Of a stretch of 64,000 nucleotides of DNA, positions 55,440 to 64,000 are shown in pieces. Under the pieces are notes generated by a model that was not told the origin of the DNA, searched no databases, and saw only the letters and a program-made list of their open reading frames with translations. The stretch is from positions 117,299,064-117,363,063 of the forward strand of contig NC_080171.1 of NCBI RefSeq assembly GCF_950295315.1, given 5' to 3'. This stretch comes from Erinaceus europaeus. Lineage: Eukaryota > Chordata > Mammalia > Eulipotyphla > Erinaceidae. Position numbers and translations under genes: made by a program. The first letter of the stretch is position 1. Every line of letters starts with the position of its first letter.

Positions 55440-55760
55440 TTCTTTTTCCTTTATTAATGACTCATAATTCTCAGTATACAAGTCTTTCACTTATTTGGTT
55501 GGGTTTACTCCTAGATATTTTATTGGTTTTTGTTGCTATAGTAAAATGAATTGATTTGTGAATTTCATCTTCTTCTAAAATAGTATTTGCATAGAGGAAT
55601 GCTACTGACTTTTGTATGTTAATTTTGTTGCCTGACTGTATTGCCTGGTGATTTCCAAAAGCTTCTTGCTGTGTTTTTTAGTTTTCTCTATGTATACTAT
55701 CATGTCATCTGCAAATAGGGAGAGTTTGACTTCTTCATACTTTAGGTATATTCTAAGGGG
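55440..55760 (-). pseudogene. LINE-1 ORF2 reverse-transcriptase relic, minus
   Basis: The reverse complement of 55690-55720 reads 'tttgcagatgacatgatagt', coding F-A-D-D-M-I-V, the catalytic FADD motif of LINE-1 reverse transcriptase. Flanking words ('cctagatattttattggttt', 'ccaaaagcttcttgctgtgt') also match reversed ORF2. No long open frame remains, so it is dead. Confidence 0.85.
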
Positions 55761-55845
55761 CACTAGACTTTACTAATTTTTGCCTGACTCCAACAGATAA
55801 CATGCAGGTGGGCTAAAGGTATTGTCTGGGGTGGGTGGTGTTAAG

Positions 55846-56020
55846 GGTCGTGTGGTGGTGCACCAGTTTTGAACCTCCATACCCACCCACGGTAGGGAAG
55901 CTTTGCAAGTGGTGAAGCAGTGCTGCAAGTGTCTCTCTGTCTCTCTCCATCTCTGTCACCTCCTTCCCTCTTGATTTCTGGCTATCTCTGTCCAATAAAT
56001 AAACAAATGAAGATAATAAA
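55846..56020 (+). mobile_element. SINE type B, plus, head internally deleted
   Basis: 'gggtcgtgtggtggtgcacc' joins directly to 'ttttgaacctccatacccac', losing about 35 bp including part of the B box. 'gtggtgaagcagtgctgcaa', CT body, 'ccaataaataaacaaatga' tail. Confidence 0.85.
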
Positions 56021-56834
56021 AAGATTTAAAACACTAAAAAGAGAAGAAATGTTGATCTTTATTGTTACTGTACATTTACTATTGCAGAGACTGTCTAGAA
56101 GTACTGTTGAATACGCCTCTGCCCTTTCTCTGCTCAACTCTGTCCTCTTTTTTCTCTTACATAGAATTCTAACTGTATCTCAGGTGAGGCTACCTGGTTC
56201 TTTAGAGCAATTGCCACACATATTGATCCATTCCTTGCTGTGTCCTCTGTATCATTTGATGTTCATCTATCTGTCTTCCAGTAGATTATCTAAAGTGATC
56301 ATATAAAGAGAAAGAAGTAACTGAGTAAGTTAAAGGCTCAAAGCTTTCTTCAAGAACAGGAAAGCAAAGACGTTCTGTTATATGTTTTATAACTGGTAGA
56401 AGAGTCTGGGATCTTCTCACCTGCTCTCATTGAAGCAACTCTTGTTATCAGATAGTGTTCAGCCATTTCCTTTTGGAAACAGTATTTATATGCATTGTGT
56501 TAAAATAAGCCCCATTGTCACTGTAAGACCAAATTCATATTCATATTGCTCAGTATCATGAATCAGGTCTTTGTCACTACCAGGAGATTATTTTAGGATT
56601 TAATCATAGTAGTTTGTGGTAACATAGGAAGGAAATACTAGAACATAGATACATTGATACCTCATGCCAACTTCTTTACACCGATTTCTGGTGCTGTTCT
56701 ATATTGTTGTCTATATAACAAACGATGATACTGTTGTGTTCTTTTGTTTTGTTTTGTTTGTTTTTAGTTTTAATTAAAGAATGCTTTGGTGCTGTGAACT
56801 CTTTCATTTTTTTATTTTGACCTCTCTGTCTTTT
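56021..56834. other. Intronic sequence, nothing recognised
   Basis: 0.8 kb unique; short GTTTT run at about 56735-56765. Confidence 0.4.
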
Positions 56835-57345
56835 TAAAAATTTATTTATTGACGGACTAATGGTTTACAGTCAACAGTAAAATACAGTAGTTTGTACATG
56901 CATAACATTTCCCAGTTTTCCACATAACAATACAACCTCCATTAGGTCGTCTGCCATCATGTTCCAGGACCTGAACCCTCCCCCCACCCCAGAGTCTTTT
57001 ACTTTGGTGCAAGACACCAACTCCAGTCCAAGCTCTGCTTTGTCTTTTCCCTTCTGATCTTGTTTTTCAACTTCTGCCTATGAGTGAGATCATCCCATAT
57101 CCATCCTTCTGTTTCTAACTGATCTCACTTAACATGATTCTTTCAAGCTCCCTCCAAAATGGGGTAAAGAAGGTCAAATCACCATTTTTTATAGCTGAGT
57201 AGTATTTCATTGTGAATATAGACCACAACTTGCTCAGCCACTCATCTGTTGTTGGACACCTGGGTTGCTTCTAGGTTTTGGCTATTACCAATTGTGCTGC
57301 TATGAACATAGGTGTACACAATGAAAATCATGGCTCAAATTCTTA
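56835..57345 (-). mobile_element. LINE-1 3' end, minus
   Basis: Reversed 3' UTR ('aatggtttacagtcaacagt', 'agagtcttttactttggtgc') and the end of ORF2 ('tatgagtgagatcatcccat', 'tagctgagtagtatttcatt', 'cactcatctgttgttggaca', 'attgtgctgctatgaacata'). A 5'-truncated insertion. Confidence 0.85.
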
Positions 57346-58400
57346 GTGATTAACACAACGCAAGTTTATTTCTCACTCCTGCAAAATCTGAGGAGGTCTG
57401 TCGCATTACCTCAGTAGGGCAACTTCCTTCCGTGTAGTTTTTCACCAGTTGGCTTCTGTCTGTGGCACTTCTGCCTTCGTGTGAGATTCCCAAGTGTACT
57501 GAAATGTGGAAAGTTGGCATGGAGATTGTGCAGTGCATTTGAAACATGTCTATGTAGGTGTATTTTTCAGCTTGGTGATAGTTTGTAGCCCACAGAGAGT
57601 CATCTTGCTAATTTAGAGGAAAGGAAAGATGCCACTCCACAGTGCAAGTGGCAAAAGAACCACCAGAAGGCTCTGGTAATGGCTGTCACCATAAATTTTG
57701 AGCCGCTGACATGGTTTTCTTTTCAAACTTCACTTTCTTTCTGAGGGCAAAAAAATTCTGCAAAGGAATTAGCTTGAGCACAGTAACTTGCCAATAGAAA
57801 TAAGGAATCCCTACTTTATTGGAAATTGTGTCACTGCATATTTTAAAATAACATCTCTTTACTGATCCTTCAGCCCACTTTACCTAAAAGGCAAAGAAGT
57901 TATTCTTAATAAATTTATATAGTTATCACAGAATCACAGATTGCATGATTAGCAATGTTGTGTTTGACGTTATTTGGTGGTCCGTTTGCACTGAGAGACG
58001 GGTTACTTTTGTAATTTGCGATTGTGTGTGCTTTAGTGGTTGATATTTCCTGTTCCTTTCTTTATGCCACTAGGCATCTCTCATCACCACACTGCATAGT
58101 ATATAGAACTGTGAAGACCAGACTAGAGCTGGTTCACCCCTGAGGGTGTAGTGAAGAGGAGTAAGCATGACCCTGTGTGTCCCTGTCAACAGCTGCTTTA
58201 TCTGCTGAACAATGGAATAATACTTCTGCTTGCTTTCCTTTCTAAACCACCTGAATCCAACTTTCTGATTCCAGACGGGCCACACCTGTGATGCAGTCCC
58301 TATAATAAGTCTAAGATCCCCAAGAGAGTGGGAAATAATCTGTCTTACAGGGACACTTGACCCAAACCATGCAGGTGAGCAAAGGGAAGTGACTGGATAA
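57346..58400. other. Repeat-poor intronic stretch
   Basis: About 1 kb, mixed composition, no recognised element. The 163-codon minus frame at 58070-58561 extends from the next SINE into this unique part and has no recognisable product. Confidence 0.45.
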
Positions 58401-58629
58401 AGATCAAAATGAGAGCGGGGCAGGTGGTGGCACACCTGTTTAAGCGCTCCCATTACGGTGCACAAGGACCCAGGTTCAAAAGCCACCCAGGGGAAAAGCT
58501 TCCAGAGTGGTGAAGCAGGTCTGCAGATGTCTCTCTGTCTCTTTTCCTCTCTACCTCCCACTTCTCTCTCAAAGTGTCGCGGTCTCTATACAGGAATAAA
58601 TATAGTTTTTAAAAAAAGATAAAAATGAG
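58401..58629 (+). mobile_element. SINE type B, plus
   Basis: 'gcggggcaggtggtggcaca', B box 'ggttcaaaagcc', 'gtggtgaagcaggtctgcag', CT body, 'aggaataaatatag' tail. Flanks 'gatcaaaatgag' and 'gataaaaatgag' are a probable TSD. Confidence 0.9.
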
Positions 58630-58934
58630 GATTGGATTCTGCAGCAATGGAATCAGTAAATGATGTAGTGCATTTTTAAGTTTGTACCTTTTCTTATTTT
58701 TTTCCTCGGTTTTGGCCTGGGTTCCCTTCAAGGGATTTGGGATTGTGCCCAGTCCTGCCTTGAACTCACTGACCGCTGCTGCTCAACACGTCTCTTTAAT
58801 TGACCCGTCACTTTCAGTCCTTCTTTGAGACTAAAGAAAACCTTCCTGATCTTCGTGTCTTAGCGAATCTCTAGACTCTGAACAAAGACATTTGTGTTAA
58901 TGTGTCAGGATCTTCAGTGCCAGCCTACTGCTTA

Positions 58935-59095
58935 AAAGAGAATAAATTCTTGTTCTGGTGAAATAGTTCCCTTGGATAGTGTGTTGCTTGGCCATGTGCA
59001 CAGCCCGGGTTTAAGTCTGGCCACCACTGCAGTTAAGGGAGCTTCAGTGTGATGGCCTCTTTCAATCTGTCTCTTAAAATAACAATAATAAAATA
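58935..59095 (+). mobile_element. Type C SINE-like element, plus
   Basis: 'ggtgaaatagttcccttgga', B-box-like 'gggtttaagtctgg', 'ccaccactgcagttaaggga', and an AATAA tail. Confidence 0.55.
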
Positions 59096-59164
59096 TTACT
59101 AAGCACATAGCATATATTTACTAAATCAGTAACTTTTGTGATAATTACTAGTGTGTGTCGCTTC

Positions 59165-59430
59165 ATTTTATTTTATTTTATCGCCGGGACTCAGTGCCTG
59201 CACAATGAATCCACTGTGCCTGGCGGACTTTTTTTGCTTTTTTCTTATATTTCACTTGTTAAGAGAGAAAACGAGAGAGGAGGAACAGATAGGGATAGAA
59301 AGAAAGACACTGGCATCACTGCTTCACAGTTCATGAAGCTTGCCCCTGCAGTTGCAGCATGAGGACTGGAACCTGGATCCTTGCACATGGCAACATGTGC
59401 ATTCAACCAAGTACAGCACGACCCAGTCAT
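59165..59430 (-). mobile_element. SINE with 3' module, minus
   Basis: Reversed module 'gggactcagtgcctgcacaa...gtgcctggcgga', purine-rich body, 'catcactgcttcacagttca', reversed B box 'ctggaacctgg' and diverged head 'gtacagcacgacccagtc'. Confidence 0.82.
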
Positions 59431-59469
59431 CATGGAATCTACCTATCTCAGTGTTTTGCTTTTGTTTGT

Positions 59470-59830
59470 TTTGTTTTGTTTTAATTCAGGGCACTAATGC
59501 TTTACAGTGCAACCACTGACATATGCATACAATATTATTATGTAACAGGCCCCAAAAGTTCTCTTCCTAGCCTCCTTCCCTCTCCCGTCCCCAGAGTCCT
59601 TTACTTTAGTGCAATACACAATTTCCAATTCATGTTTCACTTTGTGCTCTCCCTCCCCATTCTCTACTTTATTAAATCCCCCTAATAAGTGAGATCGCTT
59701 AATACTAGTTCTCTTTTTGGCTTATCTCACTCAACATAATGTCCTGAAGTGTCTTATGCAAAGGAGACAACCTCATCATTTTTAACCACTGAGTTGTATT
59801 CTATTGTGTATATATACACAATATATATAT
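59470..59830 (-). mobile_element. LINE-1 3' end, minus
   Basis: 'tccccagagtcctttacttt', 'ataagtgagatcgcttaata', 'ggcttatctcactcaacata', 'ccactgagttgtattctatt' match the reversed LINE-1 3' end, ending in the TA array. Confidence 0.75.
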
Positions 59831-59902
59831 TGTTATATATGTTATATATATTATATATTTATATATATATAACTTTTTATATATATATATAATAACTTAC
59901 TC
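59810..59902. repeat. (TA)n-rich array
   Basis: Interrupted TA dinucleotides with GT, TTA and CTT breaks. It directly follows the LINE-1 words 'tattgtgtatatata', which often seed such arrays. Confidence 0.9.
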
Positions 59903-60855
59903 AGTAAGTTTTTACATCTGTTAAACCTTTCCTCTAGAAAATCAATAGTCTGTGGGACACTAAAGAGCAGATTGTAGATTCTTTTTATCCTCCAGCTATA
60001 GCGATAACTAGTGATGTGACAAATTGTTCTGTTTCTGTGATGTTATATGAAATGTTGAGAACAAGGAAAAGTTATATTCCAGCAATAGTTTTATGATAAT
60101 ATTTTCTGCAAACAAAAACTAAGCTATGAGATGACCAAATAAAGTCAATTTTTATAAAGGCAAAGATTAAATTCTGTAGTTACTGCTGTATTTTTCTAAA
60201 GCTTTTAGAGTTAAGGTCAGAAGGCTATAGAATAAAATGGAAAACTTGAACCACTGCTCATTTAGATCAAGACAAGTATTTCTCATGCCTCTCTCAGTAG
60301 CATCGAAAAAAAAACACATTAAATTCAAATCAAACAATCTCTGTAATCTTGTGGTCTATGGAATTTGAAAAGTCTAATTTTGGATGGCGCTCAGTACTGT
60401 GTTGGCTTTTTAGCTTCATAAACCAATGGTTGTTCATACATAGATGTGTGTAATATATGCTCCTAAATTAAAAGATTTATCCTGTTGTGTTGACTTCCTG
60501 AAAGGTGAGTTTCAAATACTTTATTTCCATCAGAGCATTGAAAGTATTTAAAGAAAACACAGCAAGCTATTTTGAAATTATGATATAAAATTTTGTCAAA
60601 GTAATTTATATTCAGGAAATGGCCAGAGGAAAAGGATGTTTATGTATTTTGGTGTTTAAAATTAAACCAACTTATTTACTTTTTCATTTATCTGAACATA
60701 TTCAAACCTCTACTTTGCATTCCCTCCTTGACTAAATTTGGATTTTCAAAATAACAAGACAGGGAAAAAATAATGAGATTTATTTATATTTTAGGGGAAA
60801 CAAATCTATTGTATTTTGGTCTCTCTGTGAAGTGTTTTGCCCAACTGTTTTACCA
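59903..60855. other. Repeat-poor intronic stretch
   Basis: 0.95 kb AT-rich unique sequence; no exon recognised. Confidence 0.45.
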
Positions 60856-60938
60856 GATTCTTACAATAAAATAGCTCACTTGGGTAGTGTGCTGCTTATC
60901 TAGGCCCCCACTGCATTGAAGGAAGTTTTGCTTTGTGG

Positions 60939-60978
<40 letters not shown>

Positions 60979-61040
60979 TGTCTCTCTTTCTCCCTCTCTC
61001 TTCTATTGCTATATGAAAATAGTAATAATTAATAAAAAAT
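60856..61040 (+). mobile_element. Type C SINE-like element with (CT)n, plus
   Basis: 'gtgctgcttatctaggcccc', 'actgcattgaaggaagtttt', then a CT array (60940-61002) and an AATAA-type tail. Confidence 0.55.
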
Positions 61041-61290
61041 AAAATTCTGTCAGTATACCTACAAAGCTGAATTTTCCTAACTTACACTAGACTAACATTC
61101 TTACATCTCAGTGTCTTACCAAATCAAATGTTTATCCCCTGCTCCTATGAAATGTCAGTTTCACAGACTATAGATCTTTGTGGCCTTGTGCTGAGCATAT
61201 TTTTCATTCTGGGACCCAGGATGAAACGGATCCTTCATTTGGTTCCTGTAGTTGAGGATCAAGTGCCATCACCAGTTAAGAAATGACTAC

Positions 61291-61520
61291 GGGGAGTCTG
61301 GTGGTAGCACAGTGGGTTAAGTGCAAGGACCAGAGGAAGGATCCCAGTTCGAGCCCCCGGCTCCCCACCTGCCGGGGAGTCGCTTCAGGGAAGCAGGTCT
61401 GCAAGTGTCTATCTTTCTCTCTCCCTCTGTCTTCCCCTCCTCCATTTCTCACTGTCCTGTCCAACAATGACGACAACAATAACAACAACAATAAAACAAG
61501 GGCAACAAAAGAGAATAACA
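61291..61520 (+). mobile_element. SINE type A, plus, internally deleted
   Basis: 'gggagtctggtggtagcaca', about 15 bp missing after 'gttaagtgcaagg', B box 'gttcgagccccc', a second gap in 'cgcttcagggaagcaggtct', CT body and AAC-rich tail. Confidence 0.9.
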
Positions 61521-61710
61521 TCTCAACCATCTGCCCAAAGTCCATCTTCCCTTAGCGTCTTAGTCTGCTGTTTTCAACGTGTCATGTCGCCCTATATGTC
61601 ACATGGCATTTTTGGTCAATAACAGAGTGCATATATCAGAGTGCTCCTTAGGCGTGCAGTAGGTTAGACCATCAGAGTTTTGCAGTTGTAGTCTACAGTG
61701 TTTGCTCAGT

Positions 61711-62417
61711 GACAAAATCACTTACTTTTGTAAAAATATTTATTACTAGATAGAGACAGAGTACTTGAGAGGGGATAGGGGATAGAGAGAAAGAGAGATA
61801 GACACCTGCAGACCTGCTTCACCACTCGTGAAGCTTTCTCCCTGCAGGTGGGGATCAGGGGGCTTGACAAAAATCACTTTCTAGTGCATCTTATTAGTTC
61901 TTATTTTATTTATTTGTTTTTTAAGATTGTATTTATTTATTTATTTATTTATATTTATGAGAATGATAGGAGGAGAGAGAGAACCAGACATCACTCTGGT
62001 ATATATGCTTCCGGGAATTGAACTCCTCATGCTTGAGAGTTTAATGTTTAATTCACTGTACCAATTCCTGGACCACATTAAGGGGTTTTGTTTGTTTGTT
62101 TGTTTGTTTGTTTTCCTCCAGGATTATCCCTGGGTCTTGATGCTGGCACTACAAATCCACTGCTCCTGACGGCCATTTTTTCCCATTTTATTGGATAGGA
62201 CAGAGAGAAATTGAAAGAGCAAGAGGATATACATACACACACACACACACATAGAGAGAGAGAGAGAGAGAGAGAGACCTGGATATCTACTTCACCACTT
62301 GTGAAGCTTCTCACCTGCAGGAGATGAGTGGCACCTCGAACCGCGATCTCTGCTCCTAGTACTATGTGCGCACAACCAGGTGTGCCACAGCCTGGCCCCT
62401 GACAAAATCACTTTCTA
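61711..62417 (-). mobile_element. Nested SINE cluster sharing one target-site word three times
   Basis: Three SINE pieces on minus lie here: type B with truncated head (61733-61865), a type D-like piece (about 61925-62075), and a module-bearing SINE (62087-62398) with an (AAAC)n tail seen as (GTTT)n. The word 'gacaaaatcact' occurs at 61711, 61866 (with one extra A) and 62401; the last two also share 'ttcta'. Confidence 0.75.
62228..62277. repeat. (AC)n/(AG)n compound microsatellite
   Basis: About 20 bp of AC followed by about 25 bp of AG, inside the body of the SINE at 62087-62398, where other copies have the CT/GA-rich body. Expansion within the SINE is the simple reading. Confidence 0.9.
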
Positions 62418-63699
62418 ATAACATCACGCTATGGGTTAGGACTTCTACATGAGAATTTTGAAGAGATTTAAATGTTAAGTCCATTTAGTTGCCTACAACA
62501 CCTGCATGATTAGAAGACAAGTTAAAGAAAGATTTGAGGTTATCTGAGGTTTATTCCTCGATGAAATAGAGTACAGTCAGTTCTATTCATTTTAGTCAAG
62601 TAATTGATGAGGTTTAATCTGAAAACTACCTATGGATACTTGAAATGCAGATTAAAAGCCATGGATTCTTGTACAGATCTACGTACATGTCTGTGTATCT
62701 CTGACAAAGGGAGTTAATATATATTTTTAGGTTTCTGTAGCTACTTGGAAAGTAATTAGTCTAACCTTCAGTTATTCAAGGATAGTGAGATCATTTATCA
62801 AAATATTCAGTGAATAAAACTACTGTTCTTCTAGGGAAAAAAAGGATCCTCTCTCAGTAGTTTGTAATGTCTATCTTTGCTGTCAAGTCATTCTCAACAA
62901 TATTAATAGTCTTCGCTAAGGAATGATAAAGATCAGGACCTACAGAGAACCTGAATCTTGAACTATAAGCCTGGACCCTCACATGGTTACCTTGGCACCT
63001 TAGTCCATACAGAAATAGAGGTTTGAGCAAGAATGTTTCAGATTTCATTAGTGACATGAATCAAGTACTGTTTAATACGTTACTTAAAATTTTCAAGGCT
63101 CAGTGTCGACAGCATGATGAATAATAGACAGGAAATTCATACTGCTTGATATGGAGGTAAAATTTAGATGTTGAGTCTGTAAGGTGGAGGGTTTAGGAGA
63201 AGTATGTTCGTAGATGCTTCCAAGCACAGGCTTCATATTTCTCATTTGCATGACATCTTACTTGGAAGTCGGAAATTAACTCTATTATGAAATTAATCTC
63301 TATTATGAAATGTCCTTTCCAAAGTTCATCCAGTTAGACACTTTAACTAGAGACCAGGCACAAAGTGACCATTTATATTTGGGCAGATTGCATAAGAACT
63401 GTGGTTTTCCTAAGGATACTTGGAAGTACATCATACTATATGACAAAATAAAATAAAATAAAAACAGCTCCTGCCCTAACCTTTTCTGATCGATGACTAT
63501 ACAGTCACGTAAGGCTTTCTAGAGGGACACGGCATATTTGAAAAAGCACAAAATATATCATTATTTCTATATAACTTGTGCGAGTTTCATTCACCTAAGT
63601 AATGTGTAAGCAAGGATTGCAAAGGAGAGTCTTTTCCCAGAACGAAGTAACAATTAGATCTATTTTTTCCCTTGGAATTAGTTTGATGAGGCTGTTGTC
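62418..63699. other. Repeat-poor intronic stretch
   Basis: 1.3 kb without recognised mobile elements. A small tandem duplication 'aattaa(t)ctctattatga' lies at 63274-63308. No exon recognised. Confidence 0.45.
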
Positions 63700-64000
63700 A
63701 CAGGGGTATCGTCACACAGGTGTTTGCACACCCCAATCATCACCAAACTAGTCATCGTCCTGTTCTTGTAGCCCTGGACTACCTCTTCATAACCCTTGCA
63801 CCTTCTCTTCTTGGGTCCTTGGATCTGCAGAAATAGACTGCAGTTTATTAATGGTTTACCCAGTTCCCTGCTTTTCTTCTTAAGTATTACCTATGAGTGA
63901 GAGATTCGGGTATTTGTCCTTCTCCCTCTGTCTTGCTTCACTTGGTAAAGTGAAGTTTTTCTGCATTGTTTCTTTGTGACAACCTCCTCAGAGGCCTTCA
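63700..64000 (-). mobile_element. LINE-1 3' end, minus, cut by window end
   Basis: 'cccaatcatcaccaaactag', 'cctcttcataacccttgcac' and 'tacctatgagtgagagattc' fit a reversed LINE-1 3' UTR and ORF2 end as in the other copies. It continues past the window. Confidence 0.6.

Larger units (their letters stand above)
49901..64000 (+). other. PIEZO2: PIEZO2 intron, 5' part
   Basis: Starts with the donor 'gtaagcatag' and continues past the window end, so it is at least 14.1 kb. It is dense in SINEs up to 55200 and holds several LINE-1 3' ends after 55440. I scanned for the next PIEZO2 exon and did not find it. Confidence 0.85.

Noticed and set aside
58070..58561. 163-codon minus-strand frame
   Set aside because: It starts in a type B SINE and runs into unique DNA. 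The peptide beginning is the reversed SINE body; no known domain follows.
60490..60510. Next PIEZO2 exon near 'cctgaaaggtgagt' at 60498
   Set aside because: The expected peptide starts LKGADAGNG. The sequence here gives a donor-like word but no matching coding sequence before it.

Overview
The window is mammalian genomic DNA, most likely from a hedgehog (Erinaceus or a close relative). Two observations support this. It carries about fifty copies of tRNA-derived SINEs with an A box, a B box, a conserved block reading 'cacctgcaggggagtcgctt', a CT-rich body and an A-rich tail, which I recognise as the hedgehog ERI type. It also carries a placental-mammal gene with canonical GT-AG introns. There is no bacterial-style gene, operon or CRISPR array.

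The only gene I can support is PIEZO2, the mechanically activated cation channel, on the + strand. Two internal coding exons are present: 1031-1156 (126 nt) and 49858-49900 (43 nt). They join in phase through a split TGT cysteine codon and encode a stretch near the N terminus, roughly residues 55-109 of the human protein as I remember it. These are probably exons 3 and 4. The window therefore holds the end of one intron (1-1030), one complete intron of 48,701 bp (1157-49857), and the start of the next intron (49901-64000). No promoter, start codon, stop codon or RNA gene was found.

The introns are packed with mobile elements. There are two main SINE groups. Type A has a tRNA-like head 'cggtagcgcagcgggttaag' and a long AAC-rich tail. 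Type B has a head 'gggtggtgcacctggttaag' and an AATA tail. Some copies carry an extra 3' module. A few other tRNA-like SINEs are present. Older material includes LINE-1 pieces (5' UTR, ORF1-like, ORF2 reverse transcriptase, 3' ends), a decayed Tigger1-type DNA transposon, MIR-like fragments, and a repeated family I call R1 whose class I cannot settle.

Unusual structures: a 1.1-kb TG/GAGTG array flanked by a nearly identical 93-bp direct repeat (37927-39502); a pure CCCTCT hexamer array (36919-37027); a TSD-flanked chimera of a SINE and an R1 3' end (15433-15735); a 204-bp direct repeat 810 bp apart (7741 and 8551); and a LINE-1 copy that keeps its 5' end but has lost the rest (about 14080-15352). 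Two repeat-poor stretches (33650-34560 and 46756-49260) are the best places to look for conserved intronic regulatory DNA.
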